A stretch of 64,000 bases of DNA from Terebella lapidaria. Its lineage: Eukaryota > Annelida > Polychaeta > Terebellida > Terebellidae. Position numbers and translations under genes: made by a program. The notes under the pieces are model-generated. The model was not told the DNA's origin. It was given only the letters and a program-made list of their open reading frames with translations, and did no database searches. The stretch spans positions 23,740,481-23,804,480 of the forward strand of contig OX424561.1 in NCBI GenBank assembly GCA_949152475.1, read 5' to 3'. Positions 1-14,400 of the stretch are shown here, one piece after another (positions within the stretch are counted from its first letter, which is position 1; each line of letters starts with the position of its first letter).

Positions 1-2452
1 GATTGGACGACATATTGATTACGATCACTGGTAGGTCGGACGGTTTGTCAGTCGGGTCGAGCGGTCGCTCCTAAAGGAGACAATTCACAGCTTCTGATTA
101 CCCATGCTGAAGTGGCATTCGCTCCATATTCCAACAATCCCCCCCCCCCCCAACTCCCCACATTGCCCGCCCTCACATATTGGCTCTGGCCTCCCGCAAC
201 GTTCCGTAACCAAGGGTGCAACGTTTGTCCTATCAGGCAGTCGCGTCACGGTGGCTTTATTGAACGTGGATGAACCATTGATGGTCGGTATGGTGCTTCT
301 AGTGTATGGAGACCCAACGATGGCAGAAGTCCAAGGGAAGGATGCATCACTGTTCCTGTTTGTTTTGTTGACACCGCAAATAGCCACGCATGATCGGTGC
401 TGAAGGTTAAGAGGGAAGATCCATAAAAGTGACGATTTTTTTGGGGATGCCCGAAGGAATATGCGTTGAAAGTACTTGATAAACACCCATCAGGAGACGA
501 GAGAGAGAGTGACTTAATTGTATTTGTTGAGCTTGAGAATCAATCAGGAAACAATCTCTGTGGATATTTGTTGGTATTCTTGGATTTGACTTTTCCAGCA
601 ATGGTGGCCGTCATGTAGACTGTTAAATGATCTTCAAAGATGAACTATTATCAGGATGCCTAACACATTCTAATATGACTATGGACCAGGTAAGCACTAA
701 GGGCGCGATGGCTATCACTGGGTGACCAGTTAATCCCATTGACTCCTGACTGTGGTCAATCTCATGACCATACCTGCATGTAGACATGAAGGATAAAGCT
801 CAGTTAAGCATGTTTAGTGGAATTTGAGGTAGTATACATAGTGGGTGTATACATATATATAACTACCAGTAAGGTGATCGCTACATAATAGATAGGACAT
901 GGGATTTTACGTATATATTTGAAATTCATTAATTTGAATTTTTTTTTATATGTTCCAAATTATACATGGTATACAAATAATATAATATCTTCAGAATACT
1001 AAGTATACACACACATACATGATTTCAATATAATATTGGCAAACATGTTGTCGAGACTAGCTGACATTACATTACATAATTTCAGTCACATGTATGTATT
1101 TACATGTAGCAGATATATAATGTAATCCTATCTGTCCAGTTGTTCATCGATATTTTGTCAGAGCAATATGAATTAATTTATAGGTTGGCGGGAATATTGT
1201 ATTGACGAAACTATTACCGGTAATTAAATTTGATCAAATTTATATCACAAAATTTTCATGTGTTATATAAAGAATTTTGAATTCTTTTGAAATTTGTAAC
1301 TATTTACAGTTTTGTTTCAACAGGTAGAAAATTCATGACGAAATTGTTCAATGAATGAAGCATTCTATCACACACACCATGGTGTTTTATAAAATAAAAA
1401 CACAGACACTGGCTTACATGTATGACGGTGCCTCTAGATGTACCTGTATGTGTACCCTGTATAGTGTTACTGAAATCAATTTCCACGTGGCTGCGATACC
1501 AGCCATTGCCATGGAGACCGCAAGCTTGACAGCACGCGGTTGTAATATAATAAATTTGCATTCTGATATAATTCAGTTTGTGTGCCAATGTCAAATACAG
1601 ACCATATACATGTATCTTATTCTTAACGATAATTGGGATGTAAATTCGCTACTTTCCTACCAAATTTGATACCTCTTGATCCAATAAAATATACTATACA
1701 GGTAGTCAGTTGATGCTTAAGGATTAAGGAAGTGTATTATCTTGGCAGGAAATCAAATTAACCCTCTCGAAAAAACACCCCAAGGTTGAATGTATAACTC
1801 AAATCATCTCTCCGATTCATTTGATGTTTGCACTACTTGTGCGAATATGTAGGACTTTGTGAACAATGTTTACTCTATTCAAATATGGCTGATCTCATGG
1901 CATTCGAGAAATGGAACTTCATACAGTTCATTTGGTGAAGAAATACATAGAAATGTCCATGCTTGGCTTCCTACTTTGAAATTATAGAATTTTTTTCCCA
2001 ACTCGAATTTTATAACATCGTTTTTAATTGAGTGTAGAAAGGTGCTGTCAGCAGTTTATTCCATGAATAGAAACATGTTTAATAGAATATATTAGTTGTA
2101 TGAATATATTAAGACATGGAAGGAGAAGTTCAATGAATTAACTAAAGATACAAGTAAATAATATAATATGTTTGGGGGAGATTACGAAATTCATGTACAT
2201 GCAGTGAACTTGGTGAACCAAGAAGTTAACAGACCCTGAGACCATAAGTATGAAATCAACATACTGCTTTGGTTTTCTTGAGCGTCCTATCTTCAGTCGC
2301 ACATACATGTAGAAGAAAAGACAAATCAGTTTCATTTGTGAAAATTGTAATAACCAAAACGAGAAGAAAGTGTGCATTTTGCACGCACCACACTTTTCCT
2401 GTTGATATTTAGTATATAATTGAAATGACTCGATTGTATCTCCCATGTGCAG
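1..2452. other. 5' flank or first intron of the ankyrin gene; no exon recognised
   Basis: The first recognised ankyrin exon begins at 2,453 in phase 2, so at least one upstream coding exon must exist. I could not find it here. A poly-C run lies near 139-150, and AT-rich DNA with several TACATGTA motifs fills about 900-2,400. The short open frames at 85-600 and 1,304-1,669 overlap on both strands, have no recognisable domain and are not called. The sequence could be promoter plus 5' UTR intron, or entirely intronic. Confidence 0.5.
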
Positions 2453-5400
2453 ATATGGCGCAAGGGGTGACATCCCGGATGTTCACAAGAAGTGCGTCTT
2501 GCACAAAGCTGCCTACTCAGAAGACGTAGAGTTCCTGTCGGCCATCTTGGAGCGACGAAACATGTCCGTCCTGGACATCGGGAACGGAGAGGGGGCGACC
2601 CCGCTGATGCTGGCCTGTCAGAGTGAACTACTCGACAATGTCCAGAAACTACTCGACAGCGAGGTATGTGTAGTGTTCAGTGTAAAATCGTTGACTGAAA
2701 GCTAATATTTTATCAAATGCTAAAAAAATGTTCTAACTTGGTTTGTTATGTAACAGGAGTATTGGCTAAGTAAAACGCAACAATTAGTATGTAAAAATTA
2801 TCAACTTATATTTCACACCGCACTTTGCAGAAAGTGATCATGTTCCTGATAAGAGACTTCACCAGTGAATCCTTGGTTGAAAGGATTTTGTATTTTTTTT
2901 CGGAAAACAGAAATTTTCATTGATCTATAAATGTCTCCATTAAAAAAAGCGATCTGTAACAAAAGTGGTATACCAGCACAAATGTATACGGTTGGTCACA
3001 CATCATTAGTCTTGTGTCACTGGTACATTGTATCATGCGAGTGATGCATTACAACCATTCACATTTAGTTCCATGTAATTTATTGACTTTCGCTCCAGAT
3101 GTATTTTTATTGCGAATATGAGCAGGAAAAATATTTCCTTTTGTGGCACCATACATCAATAATGATGGATGTCATGCTTGCAATAAAACAGGTGAGGATT
3201 GCAAAAATGTTTCAATCCTGGTTGTGGGTAATTTATAGCGCTACTTTACCGGACGGCAGCGACTGATATTGAAGTGGACAAATCATAGTCAGTTGTCATG
3301 ACGATTAAATATTCAGCGGTGCCAGAAAAGTGAGCATGCTTATTTTGAAGTGTGATTTAAGAGTTTCACATCATAATTATCCCAACTATGAAGTACCGTA
3401 TTCGCGCGCATACTGTAACAGTCGCATGTGCGTTTATCACAAACTGACGGTCACGATTGCGTGAAATCAGTCAAGCACACGACATGAAATCGATGATATT
3501 ATGATCAAAAATTTTTTACTGTCATTCTTGATTTTGATTTTTTTTCAATCATAAACACATGTCCGTATATTCAAAATATACGCACACCTTCGACTATACG
3601 CACATGCGACTGTATGCACGCGAATACGGTATATTCTTCTCAAGCAAATTTTGCATATCACAGCTTCTGTGCTTAAATGATACTTTCCCATGTACATGTA
3701 AAGCATAAATGATAAAATATGATTCTGAGATTAACACTGAACCAAATCATCTGGTATCAGTAGAAAAATGTAATTGGCATTAGTAATAAGTTACTGTCTT
3801 TACAGGACAAGTGGAGTTCATTAAACATATGAAATTTACTACACACAATACAAGTACCAGGAAATATGATTTCGTAGAAGCATTTATGATGCATTCTATA
3901 TGTAACATACTGGAACTCAACCTGGCACAAGCATGTTACAAATACAATCTGTGAATGTCTTTGCCTTGGGAACATCCCTGATTTTCAATGATTTATGACG
4001 GGCGGCAGTTGTCACTGGCAAGCCCAAATCATGTATTGATTTCGGTTGTCAAGATGGCAGAAATGGACACAAGGTTGTCGCTTTCTTTGTGTTTCATAGA
4101 AGCGCTGAAGCGAAACCCAAAATCAATAAATCTCCCCGACACGATCGGAGTCTCTGATCTGCAGAATGATGCATTGTATTGTTGAATCATGTTCTATTGA
4201 AAAGAATTGAGCAACATTTCACTAGGGAAGGCAATGTATTATTTACATTACATGCATCATGTCATGTGATGCCTCCTACTTTGCGCTCTTTATGTGGTTG
4301 CCAATTGTTCATCATGAGTTTTCGATAAAGCCTGTCATATCAGCAGCTCATCCATCAAAGTTTTATCACTTTTGCTTGATGTCCCCACTGACAGCTATGT
4401 CTTCATTATATAATTTTGATGGCTAAATCATAGAAAGATTTCCAGAACATTGTACATTGAACTGGTTGATAGATGATGAATGATTGATTCTTTATTTTAA
4501 TTAATGGGATAATGATCTATATATTTTGAGTTTCGGTGACATACATGAATAAGAAAGTGGCTAAATTTTGAGAAACTTCATTAGTTCAAAGAAATTTGAG
4601 AAAGTTCCAAGAATATGACAAAAAAAAGCTTGATGAAGTCAGTGTGATAAGAGAGTTCCTATGTCAAAAGTATATTACTGAAAGGCGCATCTTTACAACT
4701 GTGAAAGGAAATGATCAATATTTTGCTTCAGAATTTTTGCACAATATTCATCCAAGTTTGGGATTTAGTCTACTGCTAAATTTTACACTTAATCGGCCAA
4801 AATAGATTTAGATTCTTCTTGAAATAGACTCCAGGGAAGCTGATTTACTGAGCGATATTGCTATACATGTACATGTACATGTTTGTGATGGTGTATTTAT
4901 GATACTTGGCTTAATTTTCCTTAGGCGAATGTGGATGCTGTGGACGACACTGGGAAAACTGTGCTACATTACTGTGTCGAGAACAGATCCACGAAAATCG
5001 CGGAATTGGTGCTAAAACATGCTAAAACGCCGATTGTGGACGTTAAGGACCAGGAAGGCTATACGGCGCTGCAGCTCGCAGTCATAGCCGCCAATGTGCC
5101 ATATATTAAATTTTTGTTAAAACACGGTGCGGATATCATGAGCACGGATACTGAAGGACATACGGTTGTTCACTGGGCTACAGGTTAGTTCATGTTACAA
5201 ATATATTCCACCTTTGTGCAAAAACTCCTATTCAAGTCATGATTACATGTACATGCGTCCATATTCCATACATGATATACAATTTCATGTATAGTCACAT
5301 ATATACAATATGCTTATATGGAAGGAGGCTGCGTTTACTATGCTATGGATGGTGTAGTAGTATGAATGTAAGAGCTGGAAAATATTGGCGTCTTCTGAAT

Positions 5401-8400
5401 ATCTGACATGATTCAGTTACATGAAATAATTTTTAGTTACCAGGTTATAATTATAATTATTCCCTCATTCTTCATTTCAAACAACTAAGAAAGTAGAAGC
5501 TCACCATGCACAGCGGTTGAAAAAAAAACACATTTAGTGCCCTCATGCACTGTTCTCAGATATATCTAACATGTATATTGGAGACATGTATACCCTGTGG
5601 TTTGTTGTTCGCACATGATTTGTCAAACTGATGGTGGTTTGTTTGACTTCTGAAAGCTAACAAAATTGTTTGATCTTGAGATTGAAGCGTAGAAGTATAC
5701 TGTCCATGGAGTTTTAGTTCGTTGAAGACCTTGATATGGAGTGAAAACGTGAATGTGTATAGGAATGTACTAGCATTAATGCCAAGGACATTTAGCACCA
5801 GGGATATGTGCAACATTTATATGGAATACTAGTATTTTGAATATTTACATGTACATTGTATGTAAATAAGTTTGTTATAAATTTTGCTGAATGTTTCATC
5901 AAATAACATTTACCGTATTGATCCTAATAGTGGCACACGCCCTAATAGTAGAGCGCCCCCCTGTTTTCCACCCAAAATGTTAGATTTTTGCAATCTTAAA
6001 ATTCACTCCATATCTCTCTAATAAGATCTTAGAGTGTTCCAATCCACATATTTATGTTATTTGAATCATAAAGTGGATTGATGGCCATAGGTATAATATT
6101 CAGTGAATTTCTTAAACTTGACCTCAAGTTTGACCTCAATTTTTCGAGGTCTTGCTTTGGCTCGCCGTGCTACTATTAGGACCAGTATGGTACCGTATTT
6201 ATTCAATTAGTTCGAACACTCTAATAATTCGAACACCAAAAATTATTGAAGACAATAATTTTCAAATTGACTCGTTTAGTTCGAACAGGCAAATTTACGA
6301 TCAAAATTTCGATTGAAACAACGAACGAAATCAACTTGTCAGATGCCAAAACTGACAACTCACCAGGCGGCATCACTACGAAATGAGTAATCAGCGATAT
6401 ATTCGCCAGGTGGCAGTGGTTGCAAAGCCATAGAGGTACATTATGATGGGCTCATGTACCTCTATGATAGGAGAAGAAATATTGAAAGCGCGGACCTCAG
6501 AGTGTCAGGCGGTTTGCGAAGTTTTTCCGATTCGAGTGACTCGAATGCACATGCAATATGACTAGAATTTAGTATCAATGTGAGATTATAAACAACAGTT
6601 ACCGGGCGATTTTGCAGGAAGTTATTCAAGTTTTCTAAAAATGCTAGTTGTCTGCGGTTAACCCATCAATCGTACAGTACAAGCCCTAGTTCCAACCACC
6701 ATGATGAACGGTATCTGTCAACTCGCGTATGATAAATCTGGGTTTGCGTTTTTTTCCGTTTTGACGGACGATTTTATCGTGAATCTAATAATTCGAACAT
6801 TTCAAAATTTAATTATTTTTAGCTGTTCGAACTAATTGAATAAATACGGTATATACTTTTCTCTCGTTCCCATTTTGTCCACCTTTAGTCAGTCTTCTGT
6901 TGACATGTTTGAAATACATTGAATTCTAAGGAAGAATCATTGAAGTAACCCCTATACACCCCCTCCCCAGTATGCGGCCACACGGACCTCCTAGACCTGC
7001 TACAGTCGAGCGGTGCGGATCTCTCTCGGGAGGACGAGCATCACGCCTTCCCGCTCCACTATGCGGCACAGATGTGCGGCGCAACGGGCGAGGGCTCCGA
7101 CCCAAAGCTCGGCCTCAAGGTGCTCAATAAGCTGCTCGCGCGGAAAGTCAACGTCGACTGCCAGGACCAGGACCAGAGGGCGCCACTGCTCTGGGCCGCC
7201 AGCTCAGGTTCGGCACGATTAACGTTATTGTTTATTCTTCGCAAGTCTGACCAAATCTGTTTGAATGTTTTTTTTCGAGAGAATATTTTTTCTCTCCCTC
7301 ATGATTTATCTATGTTATGCATCTGGCAAAAAAATGCAATTGAATGGAGTTATTTATTGTAAAAATGTGTGAAAAAATAAATGGTTTCAGTGAATGAGAT
7401 ATTATAGAGTGTGTTTGATGATGTGTTTGCAGGAAGCAATGATGCGTGTGAAGCGTTACTCAAAGCTGGAGCCAACCTGCAGTCCATAGACAAGGATGGT
7501 CTGACAGGTGAGAGCTCACTTCTCAAACATAATGCAATATTCCAATATATTCACACAACTGGCATCTCACTGTAAAATAAGAAAGAGATGGTCATATTAC
7601 CCGATCTGTTATTTTCCAGCATTGCACTGTGCAGCCTCGAGGGGACACACAAAGTGTGTTGAGATTCTAGTCAAGAAGGGTGCTGTTGTGGACAGCACCG
7701 ACAAAAACGGCTGCACGCCGCTGTTCTACGCAATAACGCTCGGTCACACCGAATGTGCCAAAGTGCTACTCAACAAACGTGCCAGTCCTAGTCACCAAGA
7801 TATCAAAGGCCGAAGGTAAACTGGCTTGAATAGATTTTTGTCATAGAAAATCATGTATTGCGTGATTGCTTCGCACAATGTATTTGACACTCTTTGGCAG
7901 TTTGATAGTTTATAAATTAGTGATAGTGATAGTGATAGTGATAGTGATAATTTTATTTGCAAAGCACATGTTACATAAATACACACAGGATATATAATCG
8001 TATATACAGTCAGAAGATATCATCAATGTGGTTTGCGGGCCCAGCGTAGTATGAAATACTGTCTTCCCACTGGACCCAGAAATCTATAATATATATATAT
8101 ACATTTTTTGCACCTCGTGTGTGTACCGCGCTGATGGGGGAAAGGTGGGGGTCAGTGTTACGAAAAGTTATTTATCATATATATGGTCTTGTGTTGGCCA
8201 TGGTTGGACAGGTATCCAGAGTGAAACAGAGTCACATGCAAATAAATCTGTACATTTTGCGACAAAGGTATCAAAAAGTACAGTTGTATGTAAGCGAGAA
8301 TCACTGAACCAGAGCTCTCATAAGTTCAACTGAATGTTATCGATTAAAAATAGTTAGAGCTCTCATGAGTTCAATTGGATGTTGTCGAGAAGTAGTAATC

Positions 8401-11400
8401 CGCCGAGTTTTCATTCTTTAGCGCCCCGAGCAGTCGGGACATCCAGATCTAGTGCATGATACTTTCAGAGGATATGCATCAGTCATTATTGATTTCAAAA
8501 TCTTTTTAACAATGTGTCTGTTTTGTACATTCGTTAGGTGAGCGGCCCATTTGTTCCAAACGACAGGGAAATGGAAAGGTGGCATATTCCGGGGAAATTG
8601 TCTATTCGTAGTGGGGATGTGTATCATTCCTGATTGCCTGGTAATATAATTGCTCTGTATATCTCGATTGAGCCGAAACATCACCTCAAATGATCGCGGA
8701 AGATTTCCAGACATTTGGTCGAAAACGAAAAGCACTACTTGAAATTCGTAAAGGTCGTTAATTTTTAGTATATTGTTGGATCTGAATAAAGGGTCCGTAT
8801 GACTATTGTATTTGGATTTAGTTATAATTCTGATAGCGCGTTTGTGTAATAATTCCGTGCGTGTTAAGTAGGATTTGGGAGCATTTCCCCAGGCTAGTAG
8901 ACCGTAGGTTAAGTGGGAATGAATTAGTGAGAAATATAGTGTCTTGAGACAATTCATTGGGAGTACATGCTTGGCTTGGTTGATTGCAAATAGTGCACTG
9001 GCTATTTTCTTATTGATATTCGATATGTGATATTGCCATGTTAATGACTCGTCAATATGTAGGCCTAAAAACTTTGCTGATTTTTCTTCACAATCATTTC
9101 CAATGCGATTTAGAATAGTATTGTTGATCATCACGTTATGATGTTTAATATTGCTTTTCATTCGCTTGGGATGGATAATGATATATTTAGTTTTGTTAGC
9201 ATTAAGGGACAACTTGTTCGAACAGAACCATTCATATAATGCGTTGATTTCTAAGTTAATTATGGAATGAAGTGTAGTTAAATTGTAGTGCGATGCAAAA
9301 AGTGTAGTATCGTCAGCGAAAGATAATATATTAGCGTTAGATGACTTACCGATGTCATTTACGTATATAAGATATAGGATAGGGCCCAAAATTGACCCCT
9401 GTGGCACGCCACAAAGAATATTAGCTGGATTAGAGTCAACATTGTCATAAGTTACATATTGTGTTCTGTGTGTGAGATACATGTAACTTCGGAACCAGTC
9501 ATTGGCCACTCCTCGGATCCCATAATTCCATAACTTTTTAATGAGAATTTCGTGATTAATTACGTCAAACGCCTTGGATAAATCACAGAAGACGGCTAAG
9601 GTATTATCGTAGTGTGGTTTGGGGGGATGGGTTGTAGGTGTGGAAGGATGACACTCGAGTTTTGATTCCAAATTTATTGTGTAATCCAGCTGTTACAGTA
9701 CTGTTGTCAGTGATCACAAATGACACGAACTTCGAATTCGCCCGGGTGACATCGATGATTCGATTTCTTTAGCATCTTACTGACTGTCCGCTATTAGTTT
9801 TAATATTCCATTGTTAGGGAAAACTTGCCGGGGCCGACGTGATGTTAGGTGCGACACCTCTGCCGGGGCCGACGTGATGTTAGGTGCGACACCTCCGACC
9901 ACACAGAACCAAACTAAAGAATTTTGAATTTTGAAAAGGACGCCAAGCCTGGTCTGATCTTACGTGCTATATGGTCAAACCAATCACAAAGTAGAACAGA
10001 TCCAAACTGGCGTTTGTGGGTGGGACTATGGTCCCAAATAAGGTGATCCAGAAAGTGTTGCTATGGCAACAAGGACAGAGGATAGAGATTTAGGGAAAAT
10101 GTCCAAAACCATGAATATTCGAAATACCAGACAAAGGAATTACTGAACAAGGGATCACCTCAAAATTTAGAAAAGTGGAAACAAGTTTAAAACAGTTGTA
10201 ACTCACCAAGTTCACAATAATACAGATTGTGACATAGAATAAAGATGTACTACTTAGTACAATGGTAGTAACACAATATAATAATCATATAGATATTTTA
10301 GTTTAAACAATAATTGATCTTGATTGGCAATTGATACCTCATTGGACAGATATCGAATTTCAACATTATGATATTTGCCCCCTTTTTAAGCTTAAAATCT
10401 CCTGATTTTACACACAGGTTGGATATACATATATGTCGGGCAGCTTGTTATTCAGAATACAGAAATGCATTCAATACTCTACTACTACAACAACTTTCAA
10501 CAGCATTGTTAAATGCAATACCAGCATTACAATTTCATTCAATTTCCACATTATGGTTATATGCATCCATCTTCTATCTCATATACCATGGTACAAACTT
10601 TTCATCAAACCTACTTGTTCAGCTGCTCAAAGGTCACCTATGCTGCATAGAGTACAATGTATGAACATTTGACGGTTAGAGGTTAATAAGACAAAAGACA
10701 TTGTTACCATGTGACAAAAAAAATAGATAATAAAATGAATTTTGTTGGCCGTCCTAAAAACACAAATTAAAATTGGTACAATGACATGTCCACTTACACC
10801 CTATAATAGGACTTAAAATTGGTATACCTGCCTATTTTGGTATCAACATGTAAATACAAGGACTTATACAGGCATTTGATTTTCACAGACACAATGTCTT
10901 GACCAGAGAGGTAAGTAATGTACCTGGTTTGTGATACCTGTACTAAACAATGCGTACATGCGTATCATATCTTAATAGGCCTTCAGATGGCCATATACCA
11001 TGTACCTACGTATGACACAAGGTCTACAAATGATTTAGACAAAAAGCAAAATACAAGGTGGGTTCAGTCACCTGTTTTGACAGTAAGCTATATTCTACGT
11101 ATTTTTTTTTGTAATTTTTTTTTTTTTCTTATACAAATATCATTCTAATCTTCCTACGGCGTTGTTGTTGCCTTTGGTTGCCGATATTGCAGCTGTCAAA
11201 GTCGTCAGAACGTTTGACAGGTCCACGTGGTCACCTGTGGTTGTTGTTGTTTTGGTTTGGTCCGCGGCCTGTGATTGGCTGGGTGTGACGTCATCCGCCT
11301 CGTTGTCGATGGGGCTTCCCTCGGCCATTACGCTTGTTGGCTCCGGCACGGGCACTGTTGTTTCACGTGTCTTCTGGCTTCTAGTGTTCATATTTGCTGC

Positions 11401-14400
11401 TATTGTTGTTGAATTTTGATAGTTCTTACTGTCTCTGATGTATTTTCAAAAGTTTTGTCTTCGCTAGATATTGAAGAAGATCGGCTTCGAGTCGAGTTGA
11501 GGGCGATGTTCGAACTTTAGTACAGAGGGCGGCTAACGGAACAGCCAGTCCATTTTCACTTGCGGTTTGGCGCGCCTGCCTCCAATGATCACCCACTGAT
11601 TAAAATGGTAATCGGCCGTCCGGGCGGTCGTAAAAAAAACAGTTATAATCCAGGCTCTTACTCGTTTTTAGGCAGATCCAGGTCGAACGGATGCTCCACC
11701 AAATATCGTAGTGTGGTTTGGGGGGATGGGTTGTAGGTGTGGTTGGATGACACTCGAGTTTTGATTCCAAATTTATTGTGTAATCCAGCTGTTACAGTAC
11801 TGTTGTCAGTGATCACAAATGACACGAACTTCGAATTCGCCCGGGTGACATCGATGATTCGATTTCTTTAGCATCTTACTGACTGTCCGCTATTAGTTTT
11901 AATATTCCATTGTTAGGGAAAACTTGCCGGGGCCGACGTGATGTTAGGTGCGACACCTCTGCCGGGGCCGACGTGATGTTAGGTGCGACACCTCCGACCA
12001 CACAGAACCAAACTAAAGAATTTTGAATTTTGAAAAGGACGCCAAGCCTGGTCTGATCTTACGTGCTATATGGTCAAACCAATCACAAAGTAGAACAGAT
12101 CCAAACTGGCGTTTGTGGGTGGGACTATGGTCCCAAATAAGGTGATCCAGAAAGTGTTGCTATGGCAACAAGGACAGAGGATAGAGATTTAGGGAAAATG
12201 TCCAAAACCATGAATATTCGAAATACCAGACAAAGGAATTACTGAACAAGGGATCACCTCAAAATTTAGAAAAGTGGAAACAAGTTTAAAACAGTTGTAA
12301 CTCACCAAGTTCACAATAATACAGATTGTGACATAGAATAAAGATGTACTACTTAGTACAATGGTAGTAACACAATATAATAATCATATAGATATTTTAG
12401 TTTAAACAATAATTGATCTTGATTGGCAATTGATACCTCATTGGACAGATATCGAATTTCAACATTATGATAGTATATTCGGGATTGTCCTTTGATGTTG
12501 CGTCAGCGCAGTGGTTCAAGAGATGTATAATGGGATGGATTGTAGAGTGCTTAGGTCGAAAGCCGAATTGGTATTTATATAATACATCATTTTGATCTAG
12601 GAATTGAAGAAGTTTCTTACACATGATTTTTTCTAAAAGTTTGGAAAACGCTGGCAATAGGCTGATTGGGCGGTAGTTTTTCAGTATGGTTCTATCCGAT
12701 GACTTATGTATGGGAATCACCTTCGCAATTTTCATCTGATTTGGAACAATGCCAGTTGCTAATGAACGATTGATGATGTGCGTGATGGGGTTGATGATAC
12801 TGTCAATAGAAAACTTCACTAATTTCGTTGATATACTATCATGTCCAGAACTAGTCTTTGGTTTCAGCTTTCTAACGGTATTTTCCACTTCTATTATATC
12901 AACAGGGGTAAGAAACATGGTGTTTGGGACGGGGGCTGGCATGTATGACTCGAAGGGTATAGCTGAATTTGGAATATTGTTAGCAGTTTCGACACCAATA
13001 TTAGCATAGAATGTATTGAAAGCGTTAGCAATTGATTGTTTGTCATTTACACACTGACCATTGATTGTCATGTAATTGGGGAAACCGGTTTTACTATTTG
13101 TCTTATTTAAAGCTTTGCGTAAAATCGTCCAGGTCTTTTTTATATCATTTTTGTTTTCCTCAAGGATGTGCTCGTAGTATCTATGTTTCAGAATACGTCG
13201 AAGTTTATTGTACATGCTATTGTAAGATTTGTATATGTCGATATTCGATTGAGTTGGACGTTTCAATTTTTTAAGGTACAAAACATTTTTACGATTGGAC
13301 GAAACTAATAATCCTTTTGATACCCACGGTTCTTTCTTATTGTACTTCGTATTATTATTAACTGATTTCAGTGGGAAGGATTGATTAAAGGCTTCTTTAT
13401 AAATCGTCATAAAACGTGAATATGATGAGTCGGGACAATCATCGTTTAATACGTCAGTGAAGTCAGAGTTCATGAGGCAATGTTGAAATGTGTTCATATT
13501 GTTTTCAGAGAATATTCTTATCAGTTTCCGATCCGTTTCGTGGTTTTGTGTAAGTTTTATAGATTCTAGGTAAAAAGTTCCGAAATGATCAGCTACATCA
13601 TTTACTACTATACCAGATTCATTACGTATATTTAAGTTGTTTGTGTAAATATGATCAATTAAGGTTGCTGTTGTTGGCGTAATCCTTGTGGGTTTTGTTA
13701 TTTTTGGTATGTACCCGAGACTAAATAAGTTATCCAGATAGTCATTTGTTTTTCTGTGTGTTCCAAATTTAAGGAGGTCAATGTTCATGTCACCCATCAA
13801 GACAAGTTTCTTATTCTCTTGGTTAACAGTTGTTAAAATATCATAAACTTTCGAAGAAAATAAATCTACATCAGCCTTCGGCTCACTATTTGGTCTGTAG
13901 ATGACGCCAATTAATCGATTTTTTGACTTACCAACATTTATTTCAATGAAAAGGCTCTCAATGACGTGTGGGATGAAAATGCTCAAATCTTCGCGAACCC
14001 GGTAGCTAATATTTTTTTTCACATATAGACCGACACCCCCCCTTTGGACTGTTTGGGCGACATCTCATGATCAGGTCGTGATAGCCCGGCAGCTCAAGGC
14101 GCCGTAACTCGGCGGATCGATAAATCTCGCTAATTCCTATAAAATCAAAGGCAAAGCTTTCGGAATGTAGATTAGTCATTAGCTCAATAAAACTCTCCCA
14201 ATTGCTGGAGAGTCCACGACAATTCAGATGAAAATAAGAAGTATATGGATCGTTGCCCACAATAGATGATGCAAAGTCGCTAGGCATGATATAGTTGCAG
14301 TTAGAATATGTATCAATTGGACATGATTCGTCCCCATGCTCCTCGTCAAGGAGGCTCTTCAAATTAAACTCTGTACCTGTCCTTATATGGTCATGAATAT

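Larger units (their letters stand above)
9605..12472 (-). mobile_element. Young non-autonomous LTR retrotransposon nested in the LINE
   Basis: Two 769-bp direct repeats (9,605-10,373 and 11,704-12,472) flank a 1,330-bp interior. The LTR ends TATCGTAGTG and CATTATGATA are imperfect inverted repeats. GTAT is duplicated on both sides (9,601-9,604 and 12,473-12,476), and removing the element plus one GTAT restores the LINE reading frame. In minus orientation a purine tract (AAAAAGGGGGCAAA) abuts the 3' LTR at 10,374-10,387. A likely primer-binding region (TTTGGTGGAGCATCCG) follows the 5' LTR just below 11,703. Only a short gag-like start remains and no pol is present, so it needed enzymes from elsewhere. 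The LTRs differ at about two adjacent bases (GGAAGG versus GGTTGG), indicating recent insertion. Confidence 0.92.

Noticed and set aside
104..403. 99-codon plus-strand frame near the window start
   Set aside because: No recognisable domain, overlapped by an equally open minus-strand frame, and not ankyrin-like.
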